Shown here: positions 27,738 through 36,720 of the stretch, piece by piece
Position numbering within the stretch: position 1 is the first letter of the stretch
Layout: the number at the start of each line of letters is the position of its first letter
Assembly (NCBI GenBank): GCA_938009275.1
Contig: CALLHY010000030.1
Span: 1 to 64,000, forward strand
Direction: 5' to 3'
Length of the DNA: 64,000 nt
From: an uncultured bacterium
GTDB taxonomy: Bacteria > Cloacimonadota > Cloacimonadia > Cloacimonadales > Cloacimonadaceae
Program-made: the position numbers and the translations under genes
Notes under the pieces: generated by a model
What the model saw: the letters and a program-made list of their open reading frames with translations, nothing else
Told to the model about the DNA's origin: nothing
The model's database searches: none

Positions 27738-28745
27738 ATGCGCATAGCAATAATCGGAGGCGGAGGATGGGGGCTTGCCCTGGCCAAGCTGCTTCATGAT
27801 AATCATCACTCGGTTATTGTTTGGGAACACAACCCCGGATTTGTAAAAATCCTACAAAACACTCACAGCAATCCGCATTTGTTAAAGGGAGTTAGTCTCC
27901 CCCATGCTGTGAGATTTACCGACGATTTTAATGCCATTGTAAATGAGCAATCTGATGTGCTTCTTCTGGCCACCCCCTCTCAATTCATCCGTTCCACTCT
28001 GCGCAAAATACCCTCCGAGCTTTGGGAATCCCCAAACCTAAAGGCAGTGGTGAATGTTGCCAAAGGTATCGAAGACGGTAGTTTGCAAACCATAGATGCT
28101 ATCCTGAAAGAGGAACTCCCCGATCATCTGTCTCACCTCATTTGCGCCCTTTCAGGGCCTTCACATGCCGAGGAAGTGGCAAAGAGACTACCAACCACTG
28201 TTGTGATTGCCGGGAGTAATGAAGACCTGTTAAAACAACTGCAAGAGGCATTTAGCAATTCATATTTCCGGGTTTACCGCAGTGATGATCTTATCGGTGT
28301 AGAGATTGGCGGAGCAGTTAAGAATATTATTGCGATTGCTGCCGGCATCATCCGCGGTTTAGGATTTGGGGACAATACCATAGGAGCTTTGCTTACGCGA
28401 GGGATTGTAGAAATCAGTCGGCTCGGAATAGCCATGAATGCTCGCCCCGAAACGTTTTTAGGCTTATCTGGTATAGGCGACTTGATTACCACAGCCACCA
28501 GCCCGCATAGCCGCAACCGGCATGTAGGTGTGGAGATTGGTAAGGGCAGAAGGCTTACCGATATTTTGTCTGAAATGAGCATGGTTGCAGAGGGAGTAAC
28601 CACCACGCGCAGCGTGCATATGCTGGCTAGAAAACTCGGTGTAGACATGCCAATCGTTGATCAAGTCTATGCAGTGTTGTTTGAAGATAAACCACCCCTT
28701 GATGCTATCTCGGAACTAATGACCAGAGAGCTAAAAGCCGAGTAA
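27738..28745 (+). CDS. gpsA: NAD(P)+-dependent glycerol-3-phosphate dehydrogenase
   Basis: A 335-residue enzyme. The Rossmann fold starts IIGGGGWGLALAKLL at residues 4-18. The catalytic region EIGGAVKNIIAIAAGI near residue 186 contains the active Lys, and NARPETFLGLSGIGDLITTATSPHSRN near 232 is a GpsA signature. It reduces dihydroxyacetone phosphate to sn-glycerol 3-phosphate for phospholipid synthesis. Length is normal (about 335). It is the last gene of the plus-strand run from pgsB and converges on murA across a palindromic repeat. Confidence 0.92.
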   Translation: MRIAIIGGGGWGLALAKLLHDNHHSVIVWEHNPGFVKILQNTHSNPHLLKGVSLPHAVRFTDDFNAIVNEQSDVLLLATPSQFIRSTLRKIPSELWESPNLKAVVNVAKGIEDGSLQTIDAILKEELPDHLSHLICALSGPSHAEEVAKRLPTTVVIAGSNEDLLKQLQEAFSNSYFRVYRSDDLIGVEIGGAVKNIIAIAAGIIRGLGFGDNTIGALLTRGIVEISRLGIAMNARPETFLGLSGIGDLITTATSPHSRNRHVGVEIGKGRRLTDILSEMSMVAEGVTTTRSVHMLARKLGVDMPIVDQVYAVLFEDKPPLDAISELMTRELKAE

Positions 28746-28836
28746 GTAACTATCTGCAACCCTATTAGTTAAGCTTAACACAGCCTCAATGTTTTTGTAG
28801 AAACATATATCCAGCAACAACAATGGGATACTACTC

Positions 28837-28904
28837 CTTCCCTGCTTCTTCCTTGCAGCTCTCCTGTGTCGAACAGGGGATAGCAGCAAGGAAGCAGCAG
28901 GAAA
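28837..28904. repeat. imperfect long inverted repeat (intergenic palindrome, copy 2)
   Basis: Bases 28837-28867 pair imperfectly with 28873-28904 around a GTCGA loop. The right arm is nearly the same as that of copy 1 at 12399-12429 (AGCAGCAAGGAAGCAGCAGG is shared), whereas the left arm has drifted (CTTCTTCCTTGCAGCTCTCC). It sits between the convergent gpsA and murA genes, where it could act as a bidirectional terminator. Confidence 0.7.
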
Positions 28905-28984
28905 GAAGCCAGTTACTGGTACAAAAGTAAGACTTCTACAGCGAGCGCAGCTTCGCTACCTCTGCACCTACAGGTTTCGGCAGC

Positions 28985-30238
28985 CTAGGAATCCATACGG
29001 GTAATCTTTGCTCCAATGGAGTTTAGCTTTTCTTCTATCCGGTCATAACCTCTATCGATATGATATATGCGGGAGACTGTTGTAGTTCCCTGGGCAACGA
29101 TACCTGCAAGTACCAGGGCAGCACTCGCTCGCAGATCGGTTGCCATTACCTCAGCTCCGCTAAGCTGCTCCACTCCCTTTATTGATGCCACGTTTCTATC
29201 CATTCTTATGTTTGCCTGCAAGCGGTTAAGCTCGGCAACATGCATAAAACGATCGGGGAAGATGGTATCTTCCACAAAGCTAATACCTTCAGAGAGTGCC
29301 ATTAACACGCTGAACTGTGCCTGTAAGTCAGTCGGGAAGCCCGGATGAGGCAGGGTTATGATGTTCACCGGCTTAATTCTAAGGGGTGGGTTCACGCAGA
29401 TAAAGTTCTCGCCGATGTCAAACTCACAGCCTGCTTCGCGCATCTTGTCCAATAGCGCAGTTAAGTGCAATGGCTCGCAGTTCTCCACCGTGACTGGTGA
29501 AGTGCTTAATGCTCCAGCAACCAGGAAAGTTCCAGCTTCGATGCGGTCAGGAATCATGGTCATTTCCACTGGGAAGAGATCATCAACTCCATCTATACAA
29601 AGTGTGGTAGTCCCCTTACCACTTATTCTGGCACCCATTTTGTTCAGTATATCTATGGTAGTATCCACTTCTGGTTCCATAGCAGCATTGTACATGCGTG
29701 TATGCCCCTTTGCCAATACTGCTGCCATTAAGGCATTTATTGTTGCGCCTACGCTGGACTTTTCGAAGTAGATATCTCCACCAGTAAGCTGTTTAGCCTG
29801 AGCGTGAATGTATCCGTGCTCAATCTCGATTTTTGCACCCAAAGCTTCCATGGCTTTGAGGTGTAAGTCAACTGGTCTGGTGCCAATAGCGCAGCCGCCT
29901 GGGAACGATACTCTCGCCTCACCCAAACGTGCCAACAGAGGCCCCAAAACATATATGGAAGCACGCATTTTGCTAACCAATTCATAGGGAGCTTCTGTAT
30001 AGCACACATCTTTGGAGTCTATACTCATGCTGCCCTTGCCATAATCCACTCTGGCCCCAAGCACGCGCAATAGATGAGCCATCGCTTTCAAATCATTAAG
30101 ATTGGGGACATTACGTAGCACCGACTTTCCCGGTGCAAGTAAACAAGCCGCCATTATTGGCAATATGGCGTTCTTGGCTCCGCTAACCTGGATTGAGCCG
30201 CAGAGATTGCGGTTACCTTCAATTACAAATCGTTCCAT
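28985..30238 (-). CDS. murA: UDP-N-acetylglucosamine 1-carboxyvinyltransferase
   Basis: A 417-residue EPSP-synthase-fold enzyme that adds enolpyruvate to UDP-GlcNAc, the first committed step of peptidoglycan synthesis. The catalytic Cys is residue 116 in GGCAIGTRPVDLHL; Lys22 lies in GAKNAILPI; the DRIEAGTF phrase near residue 231 is conserved. Cys at this position predicts fosfomycin sensitivity. Length matches the family (about 419). prmC ends 30 bases upstream on the same strand, so the two may share a transcript. Confidence 0.93.
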   Translation of the reverse strand: MERFVIEGNRNLCGSIQVSGAKNAILPIMAACLLAPGKSVLRNVPNLNDLKAMAHLLRVLGARVDYGKGSMSIDSKDVCYTEAPYELVSKMRASIYVLGPLLARLGEARVSFPGGCAIGTRPVDLHLKAMEALGAKIEIEHGYIHAQAKQLTGGDIYFEKSSVGATINALMAAVLAKGHTRMYNAAMEPEVDTTIDILNKMGARISGKGTTTLCIDGVDDLFPVEMTMIPDRIEAGTFLVAGALSTSPVTVENCEPLHLTALLDKMREAGCEFDIGENFICVNPPLRIKPVNIITLPHPGFPTDLQAQFSVLMALSEGISFVEDTIFPDRFMHVAELNRLQANIRMDRNVASIKGVEQLSGAEVMATDLRASAALVLAGIVAQGTTTVSRIYHIDRGYDRIEEKLNSIGAKITRMDS

Positions 30239-30268
30239 CTATAAACCTCATTCATTATAATACTAAAC

Positions 30269-31090
30269 TTATGGGTACACCAGCAGATACCTGTTTCTGC
30301 CCTGTAAATCGGAATATGGATCAAATCTGCTATAACCCATCTTTTGAGAAAGAATACCAATGTCAGCCCGTTGCAAAGCTCCATGCTCCAAGGCAATGAA
30401 ACCACTTGGACTTAGGTGTTGCCTTGCTCTACCTAGAATAGTCCGGTAGCAATCCAAGCCATCTTCCCCGCCGAACAATGCCTTCCATGGCTCATGATCT
30501 TTAACCCGCGTACCAAGTTGTTCCATCTCTGTGGCTGTCACATACGGAGGATTTGAGATGATGGCATCGTATTTGTTACCATTATCGGGAAACATATCAC
30601 CCTGATAAAAAGTGATATCTGTACGGCAATCGGATGCGTTTTTCTTAGCTATCTCCAGAGCCTTTGGGCAAATGTCTATCGCTTCTACACTCAAGCTGGG
30701 ACACGAGCTCTTTAATGCGATGGCAATAGCCCCGCTGCCTGTGCCAATGTCCAAAACCCTGTAATAATTCTTTAGCCTGGATAAAGCAAGTTCTACCAAG
30801 CCTTCGGTTTCTGGCCGGGGGATTAACACTCCAGGAGCTACGCTTAGTTCATTGCCGAAAAATGCTGCTTTCCCCGTAATGTATTGGGGAGGCTCTCCTG
30901 CTATCAGACGGTTAAAATCGATCAGTGCTCGATCAATCTCCACCTCAGATAGCTTCTTGTCGGAATTCAATGTCAGTTGTGCCCTACTAATCCCCACGAG
31001 TGGTTCTAAAACATAAAAGAAATCTGCTTCCGGTATTGCGGAAGATGCAGCCAGAGTTTTAGCCCTGTTAATCAGGTCACCCAACGTCAT
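30269..31090 (-). CDS. prmC: release factor glutamine methyltransferase
   Basis: A 273-residue protein with an N-terminal helical domain (1-80) and a class I SAM methyltransferase domain: DIGTGSGAIAIAL near 117, VEAIDICP near 138 and the catalytic NPPYV near 182. PrmC methylates the Gln of the GGQ loop of release factors. prfA is usually adjacent in other bacteria but is absent here. It starts two bases after the regulator gene stop and precedes murA. Confidence 0.87.
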   Translation of the reverse strand: MTLGDLINRAKTLAASSAIPEADFFYVLEPLVGISRAQLTLNSDKKLSEVEIDRALIDFNRLIAGEPPQYITGKAAFFGNELSVAPGVLIPRPETEGLVELALSRLKNYYRVLDIGTGSGAIAIALKSSCPSLSVEAIDICPKALEIAKKNASDCRTDITFYQGDMFPDNGNKYDAIISNPPYVTATEMEQLGTRVKDHEPWKALFGGEDGLDCYRTILGRARQHLSPSGFIALEHGALQRADIGILSQKMGYSRFDPYSDLQGRNRYLLVYP

Positions 31091-31092
31091 GC

Positions 31093-32004
31093 TTAACCGC
31101 TATTAGTAATTTTCTTGCTTACCGACACTCTCCTGCCACCTTTGGAGAATTCTAATGTATCGGCAAGGTGATATAGCATGGATATTCCTCTTCCGTGTTC
31201 GTCGAGATTCAGCTTTGGTTCCTCTACTACGCGCTTCAGCCATTCCTCATAATCAAAACCGGGGCCGTCATCTTCTACGGCAATCTTGATTGTGTGAGCT
31301 TGATGGTCTATGCAAAACTCAAAACGTAATCTCTTTGCGGCAATCTCGGGGCGAGATAACCGCTCAGCGATAATCTGCTGCATCCCATTATGATCCAGCA
31401 TTCGTTCACTAATGCTTAGCCCCAGAGTGCCATGGATGAATGCATTGTATATCATCTCGTCTACACAGATAAGCAACTCATTCAGCAGGTTATGATTAAG
31501 CTGGAAGCTTTGTCGCAAGTAAGCGTTGAACACCTTGGATACCGCAAACTTGGAGAAACGTTTGGGGTCGATAACAAACTGGAATTGGGCCAATTCTGTG
31601 TTCTGATAAAAGTCGCTAAAGTCGTTTCTTGTTCGCTTGCGTTCCATTAAACCGTGAATGGAGCGAATAATCTGTTTGGTATCCACTGGTTTGCGGATAA
31701 AATCAGACGCACCCAGCCTGATAGCTTCGATGAAGTAGTCGTGATCCAGGTAGCCAGTCATTAGAATCACGTCCAATTCACGATCATAATCCCTACGAAC
31801 TTTACCAAGAAGATCAAGCCCGGTAATCCCTGGCATTTCGATGTCGCAAATGATGATATCATATTCACCACTGTGTATCCTGCGCAGGGCATCACTGCCA
31901 TTGAAGGCAGAATCCACCTCATAACCACTAACTTTCAGGATGGTACTGAGGCTGTTGACGATGGCTATGCTATCATCAACCACCAGGATTTTCGCCTGCT
32001 TCAT
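31093..32004 (-). CDS. response regulator fused to anti-sigma-type HATPase
   Basis: A 303-residue two-domain protein. Residues 1-125 are a receiver domain with DD at 10-11, phospho-acceptor Asp54 (CDIEMPG) and the conserved Lys in FIRKPVD. Residues about 165-300 are an RsbW/SpoIIAB-type ATPase domain with the N-box DEMIYNAFIHG, G1 box EDDGPGFD and G2 box GRGISML. In partner-switching systems this domain phosphorylates a STAS protein or holds a sigma factor; here phosphorylation of the receiver would gate it. The start abuts the stop of the STAS gene, so partners are co-translated. No cognate sensor kinase is in the window. Confidence 0.82.
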   Translation of the reverse strand: MKQAKILVVDDSIAIVNSLSTILKVSGYEVDSAFNGSDALRRIHSGEYDIIICDIEMPGITGLDLLGKVRRDYDRELDVILMTGYLDHDYFIEAIRLGASDFIRKPVDTKQIIRSIHGLMERKRTRNDFSDFYQNTELAQFQFVIDPKRFSKFAVSKVFNAYLRQSFQLNHNLLNELLICVDEMIYNAFIHGTLGLSISERMLDHNGMQQIIAERLSRPEIAAKRLRFEFCIDHQAHTIKIAVEDDGPGFDYEEWLKRVVEEPKLNLDEHGRGISMLYHLADTLEFSKGGRRVSVSKKITNSG

Positions 32005-32313
32005 TTACCCCAGATTAACAGTGAAAAGCTGGTTCAGTTTCAGCATCGAAAACAGCTCATAAACGCTGTTTGAACTCCGAATCACCTCGATTTCACCACC
32101 AGTTGAAATAAAGTCTTTGTAGAATAAAAGAATCTTGCCAATGCCTGTGGAGCTAATATTTCGGCAATCGAACAAATCAAGTTCTAACAGGTTAGCCTTA
32201 GAAGCAACTACTTCAGCTAGCTTCTCTTGCAAAACGTGGGCGTTCTCGCTGTTGAGTATACCTTCAATCTTCATGTTAGCAACGTTGCCACTAATAACGA
32301 GATCAATATTCAT
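32005..32313 (-). CDS. STAS-domain anti-sigma factor antagonist
   Basis: A 102-residue STAS protein. DLFDCRNISSTGIGKIL at about 46-62 holds the phosphorylatable Ser54/Ser55 of the SpoIIAA/RsbV family. I start it at the ATG at 32313, preceded by GTGAGGT; the frame is open to 32349, but that codon lies one base past the -10 element of the promoter at 32350-32377 and would be outside or at the very edge of the transcript. It is followed without gap by the receiver-HATPase gene, its probable kinase and binding partner. Confidence 0.8.
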   Translation of the reverse strand: MNIDLVISGNVANMKIEGILNSENAHVLQEKLAEVVASKANLLELDLFDCRNISSTGIGKILLFYKDFISTGGEIEVIRSSNSVYELFSMLKLNQLFTVNLG

Positions 32314-32349
32314 GTGTACCTCACTCGGCTTTTTTTTCTTTGTTTTCAT

Positions 32350-32377
32350 AGATTAAGACATCCGCATTGATTGTCAA
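32350..32377 (-). promoter_or_regulatory. sigma-70-type promoter for the STAS/regulator operon
   Basis: On the minus strand TTGACA (32372-32377) and TAATCT (32350-32355) are separated by 16 bases. The pair sits between the end of fusA and the STAS start and gives a short leader of about 30 bases to the ATG at 32313. Confidence 0.6.
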
Positions 32378-32381
32378 GCAT

Positions 32382-34493
32382 TTATTGCACATAGCCCCGT
32401 ATCCGCTTCAAAACTTCGTTCTGAACATTAACGGGTGTTATCTCATATTTTTTGAATTCCAAGGTATAAATTGCCCGTCCCTGGCTTAATGAACGGATGC
32501 GGGTGGAATAGCCAAACAGCTCGGATAAAGGGGCTTCAGCAGTAAGCTCTTGCTGGTATTCGCTGTGTCTGCGCATCACATCAATCTTGCCACGCTTGGC
32601 ATTAATGTCGCTTATAATATCACCAATGAAGTCATCTGGGCTTAGTACTGTTAGCAGCATTATTGGCTCCATTATAACCGGTGATGCCTCGCGTAAACCA
32701 CGGCTTACTGCCATACCTGTGGCTATCTTGAAAGCAAGTTCGTTAGAATCAACCGGATTAAAGTCTCCTCCTATCAATTCTACTTTTACTCGTTCCACAT
32801 TACCGCTAATCAATGGCCCATCATTCAGCGCGTTCAGAGCCGCTTCCTCTATTGCTTTATGGTATTCCAGTGGTATTTGATCATCAGCAATGTTACTTAC
32901 AAATACATTGCGTGCTTCATCGGGTAGCTCGCTAAGGGCAAGCGGAGTTATCCTGAACACCACCTTGGCATAGTTGCCCTTTCCGTTCATATCCCGCTGG
33001 AAAACCTCGGTAATTGATACCTGCTTGGTAATGGTTTCCTTATACGATACTTGCGGATTACCAACATTTGCCGCAACCCCAAACTCACGCCGAAGTCTAT
33101 CAACTATGATATCCAGATGCAGCTCCCCCATTCCTGATATCAGCATTTGCCCGCTATCTTTGTCGATATGCACTTTAAAAGTTGGGTCTTCCTCCTCCAG
33201 GCGGGTTAATGCCAAGCCCAGATTCTCTTGATCAGCCTTGGTTTTCGGTTCGATGGCAATGGAGATAACAGAATCAGGAAAATGCATCTTAGACAGTAAG
33301 ATATCTATGTTTCCATCCGTTAGGGTGTCACCTGTTGCAATAAATTTGGCACCCACAATAGCCCCAATGTCACCGGCATGAAGGTTATCCAGATCATTCT
33401 TTCGGTTACTCATCATTTGCAGCATTCGCGAGATGCGTTCTTTCTTGCCGCTGGTTTGGTTATAAAACATCGCCCCCTTCTTTACCGTACCGGAATACAC
33501 GCGAATGTACACCAGCTTCCCCAGATATTTATCGATCTGAACTTTGAAAGCCAAGGCCACAAACGGTTCATTGGGATCGGGAGGCACTATTTTTTCTTCA
33601 TGCGTTTGAGGATCAAAGCCTTTGGTTACGCCAATGTCCAGGGGTGAGGGAAGGAAGTCGCAAACAGCATCCAACAGAAGCTGTAAGCCCTTGTTTTTAA
33701 GCGAGCTGCCGCATAGCACCGGGATGAACTTATGCTGTATGGTGGCAGTCCTGATTGCCTGTTTTAATAGTTCTACAGGCACTTCTTCCCCCTCAAGAAA
33801 CAGCATCATCAGTTCGTCGCTATACTCGCTTACCGCTTCCAACAGCTCTTCACGCATCTGCTTTGCAGTGGGTAAAAGCTTTTCGGGAATATCGGAGAGC
33901 TGAACTTCTGAGCCGGAAGTGAGGGGATCAAAATGCCATGCTTTCATAGTAATAAGGTCTATTACTCCCTCGAAATTGTCTTCTTTGCCAATGGGGAAGT
34001 TTATTGGATGTGCATTAGGAGTTAAACGCTCATGTATCATTTGGATAACACGCTCATAATCCGCACCGGTTCTGTCCAACTTATTCACATAAGCCAGGCG
34101 CGGGACATTATATCTATCTGCTTGATGCCATACTGTTTCCGATTGAGGTTCCACACCTCCAACCGCGCAAAAGACCCCAACGGCACCATCCAAAACACGC
34201 AGTGACCGCTCTACCTCTGCTGTGAAATCCACATGGCCAGGGGTGTCGATGATGTTTATCCGGTAGTTGTTCCACAGGCATGTAACCGTGGCAGCGGTGA
34301 TGGTAATACCGCGTTCGCGTTCTTGCTCCATCCAGTCGGTAAAGGCATTGCCATCATGCACTTCGCCCATCTTATGCAGGAATCCGGTATAAAACAGTAT
34401 TCTTTCGGTAGTTGTGGTTTTACCAGCGTCAATATGCGCCATTATGCCGATATTACGTATTTGGGAAAGCGGACTGTCCGCGTCGCTATTCAT
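32382..34493 (-). CDS. fusA: translation elongation factor G
   Basis: A 703-residue GTPase with all EF-G motifs: AHIDAGKTTTTE near residue 19 (G1), RERGITITAA near 60 (switch II entry), DTPGHVDF near 84 (G3), NKLDRTGADY near 138 (G4), then domains II to V ending KRIRGYVQ. It drives ribosomal translocation and, with RRF, recycling. Length is that of E. coli EF-G (704). The gene stands alone, without rpsL, rpsG or tuf, so it may be a second EF-G paralogue; that cannot be settled from this window. AAGGAAT precedes the ATG. Confidence 0.9.
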   Translation of the reverse strand: MNSDADSPLSQIRNIGIMAHIDAGKTTTTERILFYTGFLHKMGEVHDGNAFTDWMEQERERGITITAATVTCLWNNYRINIIDTPGHVDFTAEVERSLRVLDGAVGVFCAVGGVEPQSETVWHQADRYNVPRLAYVNKLDRTGADYERVIQMIHERLTPNAHPINFPIGKEDNFEGVIDLITMKAWHFDPLTSGSEVQLSDIPEKLLPTAKQMREELLEAVSEYSDELMMLFLEGEEVPVELLKQAIRTATIQHKFIPVLCGSSLKNKGLQLLLDAVCDFLPSPLDIGVTKGFDPQTHEEKIVPPDPNEPFVALAFKVQIDKYLGKLVYIRVYSGTVKKGAMFYNQTSGKKERISRMLQMMSNRKNDLDNLHAGDIGAIVGAKFIATGDTLTDGNIDILLSKMHFPDSVISIAIEPKTKADQENLGLALTRLEEEDPTFKVHIDKDSGQMLISGMGELHLDIIVDRLRREFGVAANVGNPQVSYKETITKQVSITEVFQRDMNGKGNYAKVVFRITPLALSELPDEARNVFVSNIADDQIPLEYHKAIEEAALNALNDGPLISGNVERVKVELIGGDFNPVDSNELAFKIATGMAVSRGLREASPVIMEPIMLLTVLSPDDFIGDIISDINAKRGKIDVMRRHSEYQQELTAEAPLSELFGYSTRIRSLSQGRAIYTLEFKKYEITPVNVQNEVLKRIRGYVQ

Positions 34494-34568
34494 AGATTAT
34501 TCCTTTATAGTCGTGTGTAGGGACAAGAAAAACTTGGCGGGATTGTTTGTCTATCAAAAAAAGCTATT

Positions 34569-34628
34569 ACTGCTGCTTCCTTGCTCCTACTGCTTATGCA
34601 ATAGGCATGAATTACGGATGAAACCCGT
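34569..34628. repeat. remnants of the two dispersed repeat types
   Basis: TACTGCTGCTTCCTTGCTCC at 34568-34587 matches one arm of the long palindromes at 12361 and 28837 but lacks the other arm. Directly after it, 34607-34628 matches the 11-bp-period repeat at 22447 (ATGAATTAC GG ATGAAACCC GT). The two repeat types lie side by side here, between fusA and the efflux operon. Confidence 0.45.
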
Positions 34629-34684
34629 AGTTCTTCCTAATGATTCTGATGCCCGGGCAGGAGAAAAGCAACTGATTATATAGC

Positions 34685-34715
34685 AAGGCTGATACATTTA
34701 GCACGTATCAGCCTT
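34685..34715 (-). terminator. terminator of the macA-macB-tolC operon
   Basis: An 11-bp perfect stem AAGGCTGATAC (34685-34695) with GTATCAGCCTT (34705-34715) and a nine-base loop lies 25 bases after the macB stop on the minus strand. The T-run after it is weak. Confidence 0.65.
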
Positions 34716-34739
34716 AAGTTATAGTATAATTGTTAATGC

Positions 34740-35957
34740 TTATTCGTATCTTAGGGCATCAATTAGATTAAGGTTAGCAGCTTTCGAGGCAGGATACCAA
34801 CCAAAAAATATACCAATGGCCATAGAAAACCCAACGGATAAAACTACCGACCATGGGGTCACAGCCACGCTCCACTTCATTATGTCACCCACAATCTTTG
34901 CTGCGGCAAAGCCGAGAAAGATGCCTAATATACCGCCTATGATGCTTATGGCAACTGCTTCTATTATGAATTGTAGCAAAACATCACGTTTCCCGGCACC
35001 AACCGCCATTCTAATCCCGATTTCTTTTATTCGTTCCGTTACCGAGACCAGCATGATGTTCATGATGCCTATTCCGCCAACCAGCAGCGAGATTCCAGCT
35101 ATTGATGCCAGGAGAATAGTTAATGTATTAGATACACTGTTAGCTGTGTCAGCAAGTTCGGTTTGAGTTCTAACCGAGAACACTTCGCTGGTGGTTCCTC
35201 TATGCCTGCTTTGCAGCAGATCAAGTATATCTTGTTGCACTACTTGTATGGCTTCTTTGCTCTTTGCGGACACTAGCACCATCATATTGCGCCAACGTTG
35301 CCCCAGTAGCCTGGTATAAACCGTAGTGTAGGGTGCTATAACCGTGTCATCCTGATCCATGCCCATCACATTCTGGCCTTTAGCTTCCAGCACTCCTTTC
35401 ACGGTAAAGGGGATATTTCGGATGCGTATTATCTTGTCCACGGGGTCAACATCTCCAAAGAGGTTGTCGGCAACTGTCTTGCCAATCACACACACTTTGG
35501 CACCCATCTCAACTTCAGAAGCATGGAACAGCTCACCTTGACTGGTCTTCATATCGCGAATGAAGAAATAATCCGCATCGACGCCCATTATACCTGTGCG
35601 CCAGTTACTGCCTTCAAACTTCAGCTGCCCCCAAGTGTTGTACACTGTAGATGCATACAGCACACCGTCAACGTTATCCCTAATAGCTTCCACGTCTTCA
35701 ACTTCCAGCAAGGTTCCGCCCCCTGCGGCTTGCCTGACGTTCGAAGAAGATTGCATAAAATTAACGGTTACCATTATTACATTCGTGCCCATAGAGTTAA
35801 CCTGGTCCTCCACAATCTTCTTAGCTCCCTGTCCGATGGCAAGCATGGTTATTACTGCTGCAACACCGATTATAATGCCCAGCATAGTAAGAAAGGTTCT
35901 GGTTTTATTCCTGGTTAGCGATTTCAAGGCGATTCGAATAATTCCAAAGATAGACAT
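34740..35957 (-). CDS. macB: MacB-type ABC transporter permease
   Basis: A 405-residue permease with an N-terminal helix (about 20-42, TFLTMLGIIIGVAAVITMLAIG), a periplasmic MacB_PCD domain, and three C-terminal helices (about 278-305, 330-358, 370-392). It lacks the fused ATPase domain of E. coli MacB; the ATPase is the separate gene upstream, sharing one base with it. The GQGAKKIVEDQVNSMGTN motif is conserved in MacB permeases. With MacA and a TolC-like channel it forms a tripartite pump that exports peptides, macrolides or lipids; the substrate is not evident. Confidence 0.87.
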   Translation of the reverse strand: MSIFGIIRIALKSLTRNKTRTFLTMLGIIIGVAAVITMLAIGQGAKKIVEDQVNSMGTNVIMVTVNFMQSSSNVRQAAGGGTLLEVEDVEAIRDNVDGVLYASTVYNTWGQLKFEGSNWRTGIMGVDADYFFIRDMKTSQGELFHASEVEMGAKVCVIGKTVADNLFGDVDPVDKIIRIRNIPFTVKGVLEAKGQNVMGMDQDDTVIAPYTTVYTRLLGQRWRNMMVLVSAKSKEAIQVVQQDILDLLQSRHRGTTSEVFSVRTQTELADTANSVSNTLTILLASIAGISLLVGGIGIMNIMLVSVTERIKEIGIRMAVGAGKRDVLLQFIIEAVAISIIGGILGIFLGFAAAKIVGDIMKWSVAVTPWSVVLSVGFSMAIGIFFGWYPASKAANLNLIDALRYE

Positions 35958-36718
35958 TAATCCTCCTCGTCCAATGAAGGGAGATTCATTAAGTCATCCG
36001 TCGCAATGCGAGGACTTGGGTTAACCCTATCGCTAATAATCTTACCGTCACGGAAGGTTATCAGTCTATCTGAGTATTGAGCAATATCGTTCTCATGGGT
36101 TACCAATACTATTGTTTTGCCCTGCCTGTGCAGTTCCTGGAACACAGCCATTACTTCTATGCTGGTGCGGGTATCAAGATTACCTGTAGGTTCGTCGGCA
36201 AGGATGAACACAGGATCATTTACTATAGCCCGAGCAATGGCCACACGCTGCTGCTGACCACCGGAAAGCTGGTTTGGGAAATGCTTTGCTCTATCGGCAA
36301 TACCAACAATAGACAGTGCATGCCTGGCTTTTTCGTGCCTTTCGTGCAGTGAGCACTTTTTGCAATAGAGAAGTGGCAGTTCCACGTTCTCCAGTGCAGT
36401 AGTGCGGGGCAACAGGTAGAAGCTTTGGAATACATATCCAATCTTTTGGTTGCGTATCTGTGATAGCTCAGTTTCGCTCATTTGGTGCACGGCAATACCG
36501 TCCAGAATGTATGAACCAGATGTCGGTTTGTCAAGACAGCCGAGTAGATTCATGAACGTTGTTTTTCCGCTGCCACTGGCACCCATAATGGCTATAAATT
36601 CACCAGTGTTTATGTTTAGGTCTATTCCGCGCAGAGCATGAACCTGAATGTCACCCATGGTATAGGTCTTTATCAGGTGTTCTGTGCTTAATAATCGTGT
36701 CTTATCCTGATTTGCCAT
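35957..36718 (-). CDS. MacB-type ABC transporter ATP-binding protein
   Basis: A 253-residue ABC ATPase: Walker A GASGSGKTT near residue 45, signature LSGGQQQRVAIARAI near 147, Walker B FILADEPTGNLD near 168, and VTHE near 203. It belongs to the same MacB/LolD class as the lolD-like gene but differs in its C-terminal extension (DDLMNLPSLDEED). It lies two bases after macA and overlaps the permease gene by one base, so the pair is translationally coupled. Confidence 0.88.
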   Translation of the reverse strand: MANQDKTRLLSTEHLIKTYTMGDIQVHALRGIDLNINTGEFIAIMGASGSGKTTFMNLLGCLDKPTSGSYILDGIAVHQMSETELSQIRNQKIGYVFQSFYLLPRTTALENVELPLLYCKKCSLHERHEKARHALSIVGIADRAKHFPNQLSGGQQQRVAIARAIVNDPVFILADEPTGNLDTRTSIEVMAVFQELHRQGKTIVLVTHENDIAQYSDRLITFRDGKIISDRVNPSPRIATDDLMNLPSLDEED

Positions 36719-36720
36719 AT

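Noticed and set aside
27527..27787. A minus-strand frame rich in serine across the acidic protein gene
   Set aside because: It is the antisense of the Asp run and has no start signal.
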